DNA from: Aplysia californica
Taxonomy: Eukaryota; Mollusca; Gastropoda; Aplysiida; Aplysiidae
Assembly (NCBI RefSeq): GCF_000002075.1
Contig: NW_004797344.1
Location: forward strand, 1,154,422-1,218,421
Direction: 5' to 3'
DNA length: 64,000 bases
Shown here: positions 27,001 through 42,000 of the stretch, one piece after another
Numbering within the stretch: position 1 is the first letter of the stretch
How the letters are laid out: each line of letters starts with the position of its first letter
The notes under the pieces: model-generated
Told to the model about the DNA's origin: nothing
What the model saw: only the letters and a program-made list of their open reading frames with translations
The model's database searches: none
Program-made: the position numbers and the translations under genes

Positions 27001-30000
27001 TGACAAATTGTTTTCTTCGTTTTCACATTTCTGTTTGTTAAGTTTAAGGTTCTTGCTGGTGGAATGTGGGAGGGGTCTTAAGGACTTAATGAATGAGGGT
27101 TTTTTTTAGACAGAAAGAAGAGGAAAGTTTATGCCTTAGTTTTGATGAAAACACGAGTGATGATTTGACAGTGGGTTTTCATAAGTAGATTTACTCGTGT
27201 GTACATAGCTAGCCTGACTAGGAAATGGCTTTTGCGTTGGCATGGAGGGAATCTGGGATGAGCCATTCATCCATTCGATGACAGAGGGAAATGGAACATT
27301 AGCTCATGAGTAGGGGGATATAGCAGTACTGGTTGAGTAAGCTGCGTAGAAGACATTGTGATGGGTGTTTGAGGAGAAGCGTTTGACTGTGATTGAAAGC
27401 ATGTTTTTTTTCTGGTTTCAGTGCGTCCCAAGACACCAACCCTGAGCAGAGCTCCTACAGATGCTACCATTGAGAGCGGCACATCTGTGACGTTGACATG
27501 TGCAACACTGAGCAGTGGAGTTGTGACCTACACATTTTCACAGGGCAGCACCCAGGTTCAAAGCGGCTCCAGCGCCACATACGATTTGGCAAGTGCTGCC
27601 ACCTCAGACACTGGGTCTTACACGTGTATTGCCAGCATCAGTTCAGTGGACTCCGTTGCCAGCAACACAGAGACCATGACAGTTGTCGGTGAGTATGATG
27701 TCAAGTTCTAGGAGGGTAGGGAATAAGGAAGAGAGATGAGACTGAGAGAGGAGTATTTTGTCCCTTTGTGACACGGTTGACAGAAAAGAAGGATGGAAGA
27801 GGAACCTCCATTTGATGTTGTCTGCTGTAGGTTTACGTGCTGGTGAGAAGCAGCGTGGTTGAGCATACTCTTCTGTTTGTTTCCTCAGATAAACCAACGA
27901 CGCCCACTTTGGCTACCGACAATAGTGACCCAACGGATGGCGATGCCATAACACTGACGTGTACAGCCACAGAGGCCGCGGTAAACAACTATGAGTTCAA
28001 ACTGGGCTCAACGTCACTGGCTTCTGGAAGTAGCAGCACATATTCCATAAGCACTGCAACTATCGGCGCAGATGATGGCAGCTACACCTGTATTGTGTCC
28101 ATCGACACCGTGGCCTCAGATGCCAGTAGTGCCGTGGTCGTTGCGCGTGAGTAGAGCAGTATTATATTTGGACTGTGAGTGTGTCTGTGTCTGTATCGAA
28201 TACAAAAGTGGGCACGCCGGGGAAAATGTGTGTTGTGTTTACGCGTGACGTTGATTTTTGACAAATTGTTTTCTTCGTTTTCACATTTCTGTTTGTTAAG
28301 TTTAAGGTTCTTGCTGGTGGAATGTGGGAGGGGTCTTAAGGACTTAATGAATGAGGGTTTTTTTTAGACAGAAAGAAGAGGAAAGTTTATGCCTTAGTTT
28401 TGATGAAAACACGAGTGATGATTTGACAGTGGGTTTTCATAAGTAGATTTACTCGTGTGTACATAGCTAGCCTGACTAGGAAATGGCTTTTGCGTTGGCA
28501 TGGAGGGAATCTGGGATGAGCCATTCATCCATTCGATGACAGAGGGAAATGGAACATTAGCTCATGAGTAGGGGGATATAGCAGTACTGGTTGAGTAAGC
28601 TGCGTAGAAGACATTGTGATGGGTGTTTGAGGAGAAGCGTTTGACTGTGATTGAAAGCATGTTTTTTTTCTGGTTTCAGTGCGTCCCAAGACACCAACCC
28701 TGAGCAGAGCTCCTACAGATGCTACCATTGAGAGCGGCACATCTGTGACGTTGACATGTGCAACACTGAGCAGTGGAGTTGTGACCTACACATTTTCACA
28801 GGGCAGCACCCAGGTTCAAAGCGGCTCCAGCGCCACATACGATTTGGCAAGTGCTGCCACCTCAGACACTGGGTCTTACACGTGTATTGCCAGCATCAGT
28901 TCAGTGGACTCCGTTGCCAGCAACACAGAGACCATGACAGTTGTCGGTGAGTATGATGTCAAGTTCTAGGAGGGCAGGGAATAAGGAAGAGAGATGAGAC
29001 TGAGAGAGGAGTATTTTGTCCCTTTGTGACACGGTTGACAGAAAAGAAGGATGGAAGAGGAACCTCCATTTGATGTTGTCTGCTGTAGGTTTACGTGCTG
29101 GTGAGAAGCAGCGTGGTTGAGCATACTCTTCTGTTTGTTTCCTCAGATAAACCAACGACGCCCACTTTGGCTACCGACAATAGTGACCCAACGGATGGCG
29201 ATGCCATAACACTGACGTGTACAGCCACAGAGGCCGCGGTAAACAACTATGAGTTCAAACTGGGCTCAACGTCACTGGCTTCTGGAAGTAGCAGCACATA
29301 TTCCATAAGCACTGCAACTATCGGCGCAGATGATGGCAGCTACACCTGTATTGTGTCCATCGACACCGTGGCCTCAGATGCCAGTAGTGCCGTGGTCGTT
29401 GCGCGTGAGTAGAGCAGTATTATATTTGGACTGTGAGTGTGTCTGTGTCTGTATCGAATACAAAAGTGGGCACGCCGGGGAAAATGTGTGTTGTGTTTAC
29501 GCGTGACGTTGATTTTTGACAAATTGTTTTCTTCGTTTTCACATTTCTGTTTGTTAAGTTTAAGGTTCTTGCTGGTGGAATGTGGGAGGGGTCTTAAGGA
29601 CTTAATGAATGAGGGTTTTTTTTAGACAGAAAGAAGAGGAAAGTTTATGCCTTAGTTTTGATGAAAACACGAGTGATGATTTGACAGTGGGTTTTCATAA
29701 GTAGATTTACTCGTGTGTACATAGCTAGCCTGACTAGGAAATGGCTTTTGCGTTGGCATGGAGGGAATCTGGGATGAGCCATTCATCCATTCGATGACAG
29801 AGGGAAATGGAACATTAGCTCATGAGTAGGGGGATATAGCAGTACTGGTTGAGTAAGCTGCGTAGAAGACATTGTGATGGGTGTTTGAGGAGAAGCGTTT
29901 GACTGTGATTGAAAGCATGTTTTTTTTCTGGTTTCAGTGCGTCCCAAGACACCAACCCTGAGCAGAGCTCCTACAGATGCTACCATTGAGAGCGGCACAT

Positions 30001-33000
30001 CTGTGACGTTGACATGTGCAACACTGAGCAGTGGAGTTGTGACCTACACATTTTCACAGGGCAGCACCCAGGTTCAAAGCGGCTCCAGCGCCACATACGA
30101 TTTGGCAAGTGCTGCCACCTCAGACACTGGGTCTTACACGTGTATTGCCAGCATCAGTTCAGTGGACTCCGTTGCCAGCAACACAGAGACCATGACAGTT
30201 GTCGGTGAGTATGATGTCAAGTTCTAGGAGGGCAGGGAATAAGGAAGAGAGATGAGACTGAGAGAGGAGTATTTTGTCCCTTTGTGACACGGTTGACAGA
30301 AAAGAAGGATGGAAGAGGAACCTCCATTTGATGTTGTCTGCTGTAGGTTTACGTGCTGGTGAGAAGCAGCGTGGTTGAGCATACTCTTCTGTTTGTTTCC
30401 TCAGATAAACCAACGACGCCCACTTTGGCTACCGACAATAGTGACCCAACGGATGGCGATGCCATAACACTGACGTGTACAGCCACAGAGGCCGCGGTAA
30501 ACAACTATGAGTTCAAACTGGGCTCAACGTCACTGGCTTCTGGAAGTAGCAGCACATATTCCATAAGCACTGCAACTATCGGCGCAGATGATGGCAGCTA
30601 CACCTGTATTGTGTCCATCGACACCGTGGCCTCAGATGCCAGTAGTGCCGTGGTCGTTGCGCGTGAGTAGAGCAGTATTATATTTGGACTGTGAGTGTGT
30701 CTGTGTCTGTATCGAATACAAAAGTGGGCACGCCGGGGAAAATGTGTGTTGTGTTTACGCGTGACGTTGATTTTTGACAAATTGTTTTCTTCGTTTTCAC
30801 ATTTCTGTTTGTTAAGTTTAAGGTTCTTGCTGGTGGAATGTGGGAGGGGTCTTAGGGACTTAATGAATTAGGCTTTTTTAGACAGAATGAGCAAAGTTTA
30901 TGTCTAATTTTGAGAAAAACACGAGTGATGGTTTGACAGTGGGTTTTCATAAGTAGATTTACTCGTGTGTACATAGCTAGCCTGACTAGGAAATGGCTTT
31001 TGCGTTGGCATGGAGGGAATCTGGGATGAGCCATTCATCCATTCGATGACAGAGGGAAATGGAACATTAGCTCATGAGTAGGGGGATATAGCAGTACTGG
31101 TTGAGTAAGCTGCGTAGAAGACATTGTGATGGGTGTTTGAGGAGAAGCGTTTGACTGTGATTGAAAGCATGTTTTTTTTCTGGTTTCAGTGCGTCCCAAG
31201 ACACCAACCCTGAGCAGAGCTCCTACAGATGCTACCATTGAGAGCGGCACATCTGTGACGTTGACATGTGCAACACTGAGCAGTGGAGTTGTGACCTACA
31301 CATTTTCACAGGGCAGCACCCAGGTTCAAAGCGGCTCCAGCGCCACATACGATTTGGCAAGTGCTGCCACCTCAGACACTGGGTCTTACACGTGTATTGC
31401 CAGCATCAGTTCAGTGGACTCCGTTGCCAGCAACACAGAGACCATGACAGTTGTCGGTGAGTATGATGTCAAGTTCTAGGAGGGCAGGGAATAAGGAAGA
31501 GAGATGAGACTGAGAGAGGAGTATTTTGTCCCTTTGTGACACGGTTGACAGAAAAGAAGGATGGAAGAGGAACCTCCATTTGATGTTGTCTGCTGTAGGT
31601 TTACGTGCTGGTGAGAAGCAGCGTGGTTGAGCATACTCTTCTGTTTGTTTCCTCAGATAAACCAACGACGCCCACTTTGGCTACCGACAATAGTGACCCA
31701 ACGGATGGCGATGCCATAACACTGACGTGTACAGCCACAGAGGCCGCGGTAAACAACTATGAGTTCAAACTGGGCTCAACGTCACTTTCTTCTGGAAGTA
31801 GCAGCACATATACCATAAGCACTGCAACTATCGGCGCAGATGATGGCAGCTACACCTGTATTGTGTCCATCGACACCGTGGCCTCAGATGCCAGTAGTGC
31901 CGTGGTCGTTGCGCGTGAGTAGAGCAGTATTATATTTGGACTGTGAGTGTGTCTGTGTCTGTATCGAATACAAAAGTGGGCACGCCGGGGAAAATGTGTG
32001 TTGTGTTTACGCGTGACGTTGATTTTTGACAAATTGTTTTCTTCCGTTTTCACATTTCTGTTTGTTAAGTTTAAGTTTCTTGCTGGTGGAATGTGGGAGG
32101 GGTCTTAGGGACTTAATGAATTAGGCTTTTCTTTTAGACAGAAAAAAGAGGAAAGTTTATGCCTTAGTTTTGATGAAAGCACGAGTGATGGTTTGACAGT
32201 GGGTTTTCAGAAGTAGATTTACTCGTGTGTACATAGCTAACCTGACAAAGAAATGGCTTTTGTGTTGGCATGGAGGGAATCTGGGATGAGCCATTCATCC
32301 ATTCGATGACAGAGGGAAATGGAACATTAGCTCATGAGTAGGGGGATATAGCAGTACTGGTTGAGTAAGCTGCGTAGAAGACATTGTGATGGGTGTTTGA
32401 GGAGAAGCGTTTGACTGTGATTGAAAGCATGTTTTTTTTCTGGTTTCAGTGCGTCCCAAGACACCAACCCTGAGCAGAGCTCCTACAGATGCTACCATTG
32501 AGAGCGGCACATCTGTGACGTTGACATGTGCAACACTGAGCAGTGGAGTTGTGACCTACACATTTTCACAGGGCAGCACCCAGGTTCAAAGCGGCTCCAG
32601 CGCCACATACGATTTGGCAAGTGCTGCCACCTCAGACACTGGGTCTTACACGTGTATTGCCAGCATCAGTTCAGTGGACTCCGTTGCCAGCAACACAGAG
32701 ACCATGACAGTTGTCGGTGAGTATGATGTCAAGTTCTAGGAGGGCAGGGAATAAGGAAGAGAGATGAGACTGAGAGAGGAGTATTTTGTCCCTTTGTGAC
32801 ACGGTTGACAGAAAAGAAGGATGGAAGAGGAACCTCCATTTGATGTTGTCTGCTGTAGGTTTACGTGCTGGTGAGAAGCAGCGTGGTTGAGCATACTCTT
32901 CTGTTTGTTTCCTCAGATAAACCAACGACGCCCACTTTGGCTACCGACAATAGTGACCCAACGGATGGCGATGCCATAACACTGACGTGTACAGCCACAG

Positions 33001-36000
33001 AGGCCGCGGTAAACAACTATGAGTTCAAACTGGGCTCAACGTCACTTTCTTCTGGAAGTAGCAGCACATATACCATAAGCACTGCAACTATCGGCGCAGA
33101 TGATGGCAGCTACACCTGTATTGTGTCCATCGACACCGTGGCCTCAGATGCCAGTAGTGCCGTGGTCGTTGCGCGTGAGTAGAGCAGTATTATATTTGGA
33201 CTGTGAGTGTGTCTGTGTCTGTATCGAATACAAAAGTGGGCACGCCGGGGAAAATGTGTGTTGTGTTTACGCGTGACGTTGATTTTTGACAAATTGTTTT
33301 CTTCCGTTTTCACATTTCTGTTTGTTAAGTTTAAGGTTCTTGCTGGTGGAATGTGGGAGGGGTCTTAAGGACTTAATGAATGAGGGTTTTTTTTAGACAG
33401 AAAGAAGAGGAAAGTTTATGCCTTAGTTTTGATGAAAACACGAGTGATGATTTGACAGTGGGTTTTCATAAGTAGATTTACTCGTGTGTACATAGCTAGC
33501 CTGACTAGGAAATGGCTTTTGCGTTGGCATGGAGGGAATCTGGGATGAGCCATTCATCCATTCGATGACAGAGGGAAATGGAACATTAGCTCATGAGTAG
33601 GGGGATATAGCAGTACTGGTTGAGTAAGCTGCGTAGAAGACATTGTGATGGGTGTTTGAGGAGAAGCGTTTGACTGTGATTGAAAGCATGTTTTTTTTCT
33701 GGTTTCAGTGCGTCCCAAGACACCAACCCTGAGCAGAGCTCCTACAGATGCTACCATTGAGAGCGGCACATCTGTGACGTTGACATGTGCAACACTGAGC
33801 AGTGGAGTTGTGACCTACACATTTTCACAGGGCAGCACCCAGGTTCAAAGCGGCTCCAGCGCCACATACGATTTGGCAAGTGCTGCCACCTCAGACACTG
33901 GGTCTTACACGTGTATTGCCAGCATCAGTTCAGTGGACTCCGTTGCCAGCAACACAGAGACCATGACAGTTGTCGGTGAGTATGATGTCAAGTTCTAGGA
34001 GGGCAGGGAATAAGGAAGAGAGATGAGACTGAGAGAGGAGTATTTTGTCCCTTTGTGACACGGTTGACAGAAAAGAAGGATGGAAGAGGAACCTCCATTT
34101 GATGTTGTCTGCTGTAGGTTTACGTGCTGGTGAGAAGCAGCGTGGTTGAGCATACTCTTCTGTTTGTTTCCTCAGATAAACCAACGACGCCCACTTTGGC
34201 TACCGACAATAGTGACCCAACGGATGGCGATGCCATAACACTGACGTGTACAGCCACAGAGGCCGCGGTAAACAACTATGAGTTCAAACTGGGCTCAACG
34301 TCACTGGCTTCTGGAAGTAGCAGCACATATTCCATAAGCACTGCAACTATCGGCGCAGATGATGGCAGCTACACCTGTATTGTGTCCATCGACACCGTGG
34401 CCTCAGATGCCAGTAGTGCCGTGGTCGTTGCGCGTGAGTAGAGCAGTATTATATTTGGACTGTGAGTGTGTCTGTGTCTGTATCGAATACAAAAGTGGGC
34501 ACGCCGGGGAAAATGTGTGTTGTGTTTACGCGTGACGTTGATTTTTGACAAATTGTTTTCTTCCGTTTTCACATTTCTGTTTGTTAAGTTTAAGTTTCTT
34601 GCTGGTGGAATGTGGGAGGGGTCTTAGGGACTTAATGAATTAGGCTTTTTTAGACAGAATGAGCAAAGTTTATGTCTAATTTTGAGAAAAACACGAGTGA
34701 TGGTTTGACAGTGGGTTTTCATAAGTAGATTTACTCGTGTGTACATAGCTAGCCTGACTAGGAAATGGCTTTTGCGTTGGCATGGAGGGAATCTGGGATG
34801 AGCCATTCATCCATTCGATGACAGAGGGAAATGGAACATTAGCTCATGAGTAGGGGGATATAGCAGTACTGGTTGAGTAAGCTGCGTAGAAGACATTGTG
34901 ATGGGTGTTTGAGGAGAAGCGTTTGACTGTGATTGAAAGCATGTTTTTTTTCTGGTTTCAGTGCGTCCCAAGACACCAACCCTGAGCAGAGCTCCTACAG
35001 ATGCTACCATTGAGAGCGGCACATCTGTGACGTTGACATGTGCAACACTGAGCAGTGGAGTTGTGACCTACACATTTTCACAGGGCAGCACCCAGGTTCA
35101 AAGCGGCTCCAGCGCCACATACGATTTGGCAAGTGCTGCCACCTCAGACACTGGGTCTTACACGTGTATTGCCAGCATCAGTTCAGTGGACTCCGTTGCC
35201 AGCAACACAGAGACCATGACAGTTGTCGGTGAGTATGATGTCAAGTTCTAGGAGGGCAGGGAATAAGGAAGAGAGATGAGACTGAGAGAGGAGTATTTTG
35301 TCCCTTTGTGACACGGTTGACAGAAAAGAAGGATGGAAGAGGAACCTCCATTTGATGTTGTCTGCTGTAGGTTTACGTGCTGGTGAGAAGCAGCGTGGTT
35401 GAGCATACTCTTCTGTTTGTTTCCTCAGATAAACCAACGACGCCCACTTTGGCTACCGACAATAGTGACCCAACGGATGGCGATGCCATAACACTGACGT
35501 GTACAGCCACAGAGGCCGCGGTAAACAACTATGAGTTCAAACTGGGCTCAACGTCACTTTCTTCTGGAAGTAGCAGCACATATACCATAAGCACTGCAAC
35601 TATCGGCGCAGATGATGGCAGCTACACCTGTATTGTGTCCATCGACACCGTGGCCTCAGATGCCAGTAGTGCGGTGGTCGTTGCGCGTGAGTAGAGCTGT
35701 ATTATATTTGGACTGTGAGTGTGTCTGTGTCTGTATCGAATACAAAAGTGGGCACGCCGGGGAAAATGTGTGTTGTGTTTACGCGTGACGTTGATCTTTG
35801 ACAAATTGTTTTCTTCCGTTTTCACATTTCTGTTTGTTAAGTTTAAGTTTCTTGCTGGTGGAATGTGGGAGGGGTCTTAGGGACTTAATGAATGAGGCTT
35901 TTTTAGAGAGAAAGAAGAAAGTTTATGCCTTAGTTTTGAGAAAAAACACGAGTGATGGTTTGACAGTGGGTTTTCAGAAGTAGATTTACTCGTGTGTACA

Positions 36001-39000
36001 TAGCTAACCTGACAAGGAAATGGCTTTTGCGTTGGCATGGAGGGAATCTGGGATGAGCCATTCATCCATTCGATGACAGAGGGAAATGGAACATTAGCTC
36101 ATGAGTAGGGGGATATAGCAGTACTGGTTGAGTAAGCTGCGTAGAAGACATTATGATGGGTGTTTGAGGAGAAGCGTTTGACTGTGATTGAAAGCATGTT
36201 TTTTTTCTGGTTTCAGTGCGTCCCAAGACACCAACCCTGAGCAGAGCTCCTACAGATGCTACCATTGAGAGCGGCACATCTGTGACGTTGACATGTGCAA
36301 CACTGAGCAGTGGAGTTGTGACCTACACATTTTCACAGGGCAGCACCCAGGTTCAAAGCGGCTCCAGCGCCACATACGATTTGGCAAGTGCTGCCACCTC
36401 AGACACTGGGTCTTACACGTGTATTGCCAGCATCAGTTCAGTGGACTCCGTTGCCAGCAACACAGAGACCATGACAGTTGTCGGTGAGTATGATGTCAAG
36501 TTCTAGGAGGGCAGGGAATAAGGAAGAGAGATGAGACTGAGAGAGGAGTATTTTGTCCCTTTGTGACACGGTTGACAGAAAAGAAGGATGGAAGAGGAAC
36601 CTCCATTTGATGTTGTCTGCTGTAGGTTTACGTGCTGGTGAGAAGCAGCGTGGTTGAGCATACTCTTCTGTTTGTTTCCTCAGATAAACCAACGACGCCC
36701 ACTTTGGCTACCGACAATAGTGACCCAACGGATGGCGATGCCATAACACTGACGTGTACAGCCACAGAGGCCGCGGTAAACAACTATGAGTTCAAACTGG
36801 GCTCAACGTCACTGGCTTCTGGAAGTAGCAGCACATATTCCATAAGCACTGCAACTATCGGCGCAGATGATGGCAGCTACACCTGTATTGTGTCCATCGA
36901 CACCGTGGCCTCAGATGCCAGTAGTGCCGTGGTCGTTGCGCGTGAGTAGAGCAGTATTATATTTGGACTGTGAGTGTGTCTGTGTCTGTATCGAATACAA
37001 AAGTGGGCACGCCGGGGAAAATGTGTGTTGTGTTTACGCGTGACGTTGATCTTTGACAAATTGTTTTCTTCCGTTTTCACATTTCTGTTTGTTAAGTTTA
37101 AGTTTCTTGCTGGTGGAATGTGGGAGGGGTCTTAGGGACTTAATGAATGAGGCTTTTTTAGAGAGAAAGAAGAAAGTTTATGCCTTAGTTTTGAGAAAAA
37201 ACACGAGTGATGGTTTGACAGTGGGTTTTCAGAAGTAGATTTACTCGTGTGTACATAGCTAACCTGACAAGGAAATGGCTTTTGCGTTGGCATGGAGGGA
37301 ATCTGGGATGAGCCATTCATCCATTCGATGACAGAGGGAAATGGAACATTAGCTCATGAGTAGGGGGATATAGCAGTACTGGTTGAGTAAGCTGCGTAGA
37401 AGACATTGTGATGGGTGTTTGAGGAGAAGCGTTTGACTGTGATTGAAAGCATGTTTTTTTCTGGTTTCAGTGCGTCCCAAGACACCAACCCTGAGCAGAG
37501 CTCCTACAGATGCTACCATTGAGAGCGGCACATCTGTGACGTTGACATGTGCAACACTGAGCAGTGGAGTTGTGACCTACACATTTTCACAGGGCAGCAC
37601 CCAGGTTCAAAGCGGCTCCAGCGCCACATACGATTTGGCAAGTGCTGCCACCTCAGACACTGGGTCTTACACGTGTATTGCCAGCATCAGTTCAGTGGAC
37701 TCCGTTGCCAGCAACACAGAGACCATGACAGTTGTCGGTGAGTATGATGTCAAGTTCTAGGAGGGCAGGGAATAAGGAAGAGAGATGAGACTGAGAGAGG
37801 AGTATTTTGTCCCTTTGTGACACGGTTGACAGAAAAGAAGGATGGAAGAGGAACCTCCATTTGATGTTGTCTGCTGTAGGTTTACGTGCTGGTGAGAAGC
37901 AGCGTGGTTGAGCATACTCTTCTGTTTGTTTCCTCAGATAAACCAACGACGCCCACTTTGGCTACCGACAATAGTGACCCAACGGATGGCGATGCCATAA
38001 CACTGACGTGTACAGCCACAGAGGCCGCGGTAAACAACTATGAGTTCAAACTGGGCTCAACGTCACTGGCTTCTGGAAGTAGCAGCACATATTCCATAAG
38101 CACTGCAACTATCGGCGCAGATGATGGCAGCTACACCTGTATTGTGTCCATCGACACCGTGGCCTCAGATGCCAGTAGTGCCGTGGTCGTTGCGCGTGAG
38201 TAGAGCAGTATTATATTTGGACTGTGAGTGTGTCTGTGTCTGTATCGAATACAAAAGTGGGCACGCCGGGGAAAATGTGTGTTGTGTTTACGCGTGACGT
38301 TGATCTTTGACAAATTGTTTTCTTCCGTTTTCACATTTCTGTTTGTTAAGTTTAAGTTTCTTGCTGGTGGAATGTGGGAGGGGTCTTAGGGACTTAATGA
38401 ATGAGGCTTTTTTAGAGAGAAAGAAGAAAGTTTATGCCTTAGTTTTGAGAAAAAACACGAGTGATGGTTTGACAGTGGGTTTTCAGAAGTAGATTTACTC
38501 GTGTGTACATAGCTAACCTGACAAGGAAATGGCTTTTGCGTTGGCATGGAGGGAATCTGGGATGAGCCATTCATCCATTCGATGACAGAGGGAAATGGAA
38601 CATTAGCTCATGAGTAGGGGGATATAGCAGTACTGGTTGAGTAAGCTGCGTAGAAGACATTATGATGGGTGTTTGAGGAGAAGCGTTTGACTGTGATTGA
38701 AAGCATGTTTTTTTCTGGTTTCAGTGCGTCCCAAGACACCAACCCTGAGCAGAGCTCCTACAGATGCTACCATTGAGAGCGGCACATCTGTGACGTTGAC
38801 ATGTGCAACACTGAGCAGTGGAGTTGTGACCTACACATTTTCACAGGGCAGCACCCAGGTTCAAAGCGGCTCCAGCGCCACATACGATTTGGCAAGTGCT
38901 GCCACCTCAGACACTGGGTCTTACACGTGTATTGCCAGCATCAGTTCAGTGGACTCCGTTGCCAGCAACACAGAGACCATGACAGTTGTCGGTGAGTATG

Positions 39001-42000
39001 ATGTCAAGTTCTAGGAGGGCAGGGAATAAGGAAGAGAGATGAGACTGAGAGAGGAGTATTTTGTCCCTTTGTGACACGGTTGACAGAAAAGAAGGATGGA
39101 AGAGGAACCTCCATTTGATGTTGTCTGCTGTAGGTTTACGTGCTGGTGAGAAGCAGCGTGGTTGAGCATACTCTTCTGTTTGTTTCCTCAGATAAACCAA
39201 CGACGCCCACTTTGGCTACCGACAATAGTGACCCAACGGATGGCGATGCCATAACACTGACGTGTACAGCCACAGAGGCCGCGGTAAACAACTATGAGTT
39301 CAAACTGGGCTCAACGTCACTGGCTTCTGGAAGTAGCAGCACATATTCCATAAGCACTGCAACTATCGGCGCAGATGATGGCAGCTACACCTGTATTGTG
39401 TCCATCGACACCGTGGCCTCAGATGCCAGTAGTGCCGTGGTCGTTGCGCGTGAGTAGAGCAGTATTATATTTGGACTGTGAGTGTGTCTGTGTCTGTATC
39501 GAATACAAAAGTGGGCACGCCGGGGAAAATGTGTGTTGTGTTTACGCGTGACGTTGATTTTTGACAAATTGTTTTCTTCCGTTTTCACATTTCTGTTTGT
39601 TAAGTTTAAGGTTCTTGCTGGTGGAATGTGGGAGGGGTCTTAGGGACTTAATGAATTAGGCTTTTCTTTTAGACAGAAAAAAGAGGAAAGTTTATGCCTT
39701 AGTTTTGATGAAAGCACGAGTGATGGTTTGACAGTGGGTTTTCAGAAGTAGATTTACTCGTGTGTACATAGCTAACCTGACAAAGAAATGGCTTTTGTGT
39801 TGGCATGGAGGGAATCTGGGATGAGCCATTCATCCATTCGATGACAGAGGGAAATGGAACATTAGCTCATGAGTAGGGGGATATAGCAGTACTGGTTGAG
39901 TAAGCTGCGTAGAAGACATTGTGATGGGTGTTTGAGGAGAAGCGTTTGACTGTGATTGAAAGCATGTTTTTTTTCTGGTTTCAGTGCGTCCCAAGACACC
40001 AACCCTGAGCAGAGCTCCTACAGATGCTACCATTGAGAGCGGCACATCTGTGACGTTGACATGTGCAACACTGAGCAGTGGAGTTGTGACCTACACATTT
40101 TCACAGGGCAGCACCCAGGTTCAAAGCGGCTCCAGCGCCACATACGATTTGGCAAGTGCTGCCACCTCAGACACTGGGTCTTACACGTGTATTGCCAGCA
40201 TCAGTTCAGTGGACTCCGTTGCCAGCAACACAGAGACCATGACAGTTGTCGGTGAGTATGATGTCAAGTTCTAGGAGGGCAGGGAATAAGGAAGAGAGAT
40301 GAGACTGAGAGAGGAGTATTTTGTCCCTTTGTGACACGGTTGACAGAAAAGAAGGATGGAAGAGGAACCTCCATTTGATGTTGTCTGCTGTAGGTTTACG
40401 TGCTGGTGAGAAGCAGCGTGGTTGAGCATACTCTTCTGTTTGTTTCCTCAGATAAACCAACGACGCCCACTTTGGCTACCGACAATAGTGACCCAACGGA
40501 TGGCGATGCCATAACACTGACGTGTACAGCCACAGAGGCCGCGGTAAACAACTATGAGTTCAAACTGGGCTCAACGTCACTGGCTTCTGGAAGTAGCAGC
40601 ACATATTCCATAAGCACTGCAACTATCGGCGCAGATGATGGCAGCTACACCTGTATTGTGTCCATCGACACCGTGGCCTCAGATGCCAGTAGTGCCGTGG
40701 TCGTTGCGCGTGAGTAGAGCAGTATTATATTTGGACTGTGAGTGTGTCTGTGTCTGTATCGAATACAAAAGTGGGCACGCCGGGGAAAATGTGTGTTGTG
40801 TTTACGCGTGACGTTGATTTTTGACAAATTGTTTTCTTCCGTTTTCACATTTCTGTTTGTTAAGTTTAAGTTTCTTGCTGGTGGAATGTGGGAGGGGTCT
40901 TAAGGACTTAATGAATGAGGGTTTTTTTTAGACAGAAAGAAGAGGAAAGTTTATGCCTTAGTTTTGATGAAAACACGAGTGATGATTTGACAGTGGGTTT
41001 TCATAAGTAGATTTACTCGTGTGTACATAGCTAGCCTGACTAGGAAATGGCTTTTGCGTTGGCATGGAGGGAATCTGGGATGAGCCATTCATCCATTCGA
41101 TGACAGAGGGAAATGGAACATTAGCTCATGAGTAGGGGGATATAGCAGTACTGGTTGAGTAAGCTGCGTAGAAGACATTGTGATGGGTGTTTGAGGAGAA
41201 GCGTTTGACTGTGATTAAAAGCATGTTTTTTTCTGGTTTCAGTGCGTCCCAAGACACCAACCCTGAGCAGAGCTCCTACAGATGCTACCATTGAGAGCGG
41301 CACATCTGTGACGTTGACATGTGCAACACTGAGCAGTGGAGTTGTGACCTACACATTTTCACAGGGCAGCACCCAGGTTCAAAGCGGCTCCAGCGCCACA
41401 TACGATTTGGCAAGTGCTGCCACCTCAGACACTGGGTCTTACACGTGTATTGCCAGCATCAGTTCAGTGGACTCCGTTGCCAGCAACACAGAGACCATGA
41501 CAGTTGTCGGTGAGTATGATGTCAAGTTCTAGGAGGGCAGGGAATAAGGAAGAGAGATGAGACTGAGAGAGGAGTATTTTGTCCCTTTGTGACACGGTTG
41601 ACAGAAAAGAAGGATGGAAGAGGAACCTCCATTTGATGTTGTCTGCTGTAGGTTTACGTGCTGGTGAGAAGCAGCGTGGTTGAGCATACTCTTCTGTTTG
41701 TTTCCTCAGATAAACCAACGACGCCCACTTTGGCTACCGACAATAGTGACCCAACGGATGGCGATGCCATAACACTGACGTGTACAGCCACAGAGGCCGC
41801 GGTAAACAACTATGAGTTCAAACTGGGCTCAACGTCACTGGCTTCTGGAAGTAGCAGCACATATTCCATAAGCACTGCAACTATCGGCGCAGATGATGGC
41901 AGCTACACCTGTATTGTGTCCATCGACACCGTGGCCTCAGATGCCAGTAGTGCCGTGGTCGTTGCGCGTGAGTAGAGCAGTATTATATTTGGACTGTGAG

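Noticed and set aside
26921-27109. 62-codon + strand frame in the intron of units 22-24
   Set aside because: It opens only because one C is lost from TTCTTCCGTTTT. It is inside an intron and matches nothing known.
35798-35983. 61-codon + strand frame in T6 introns
   Set aside because: Low-complexity intronic frame, present only in units 29-31, without splice or coding signs.
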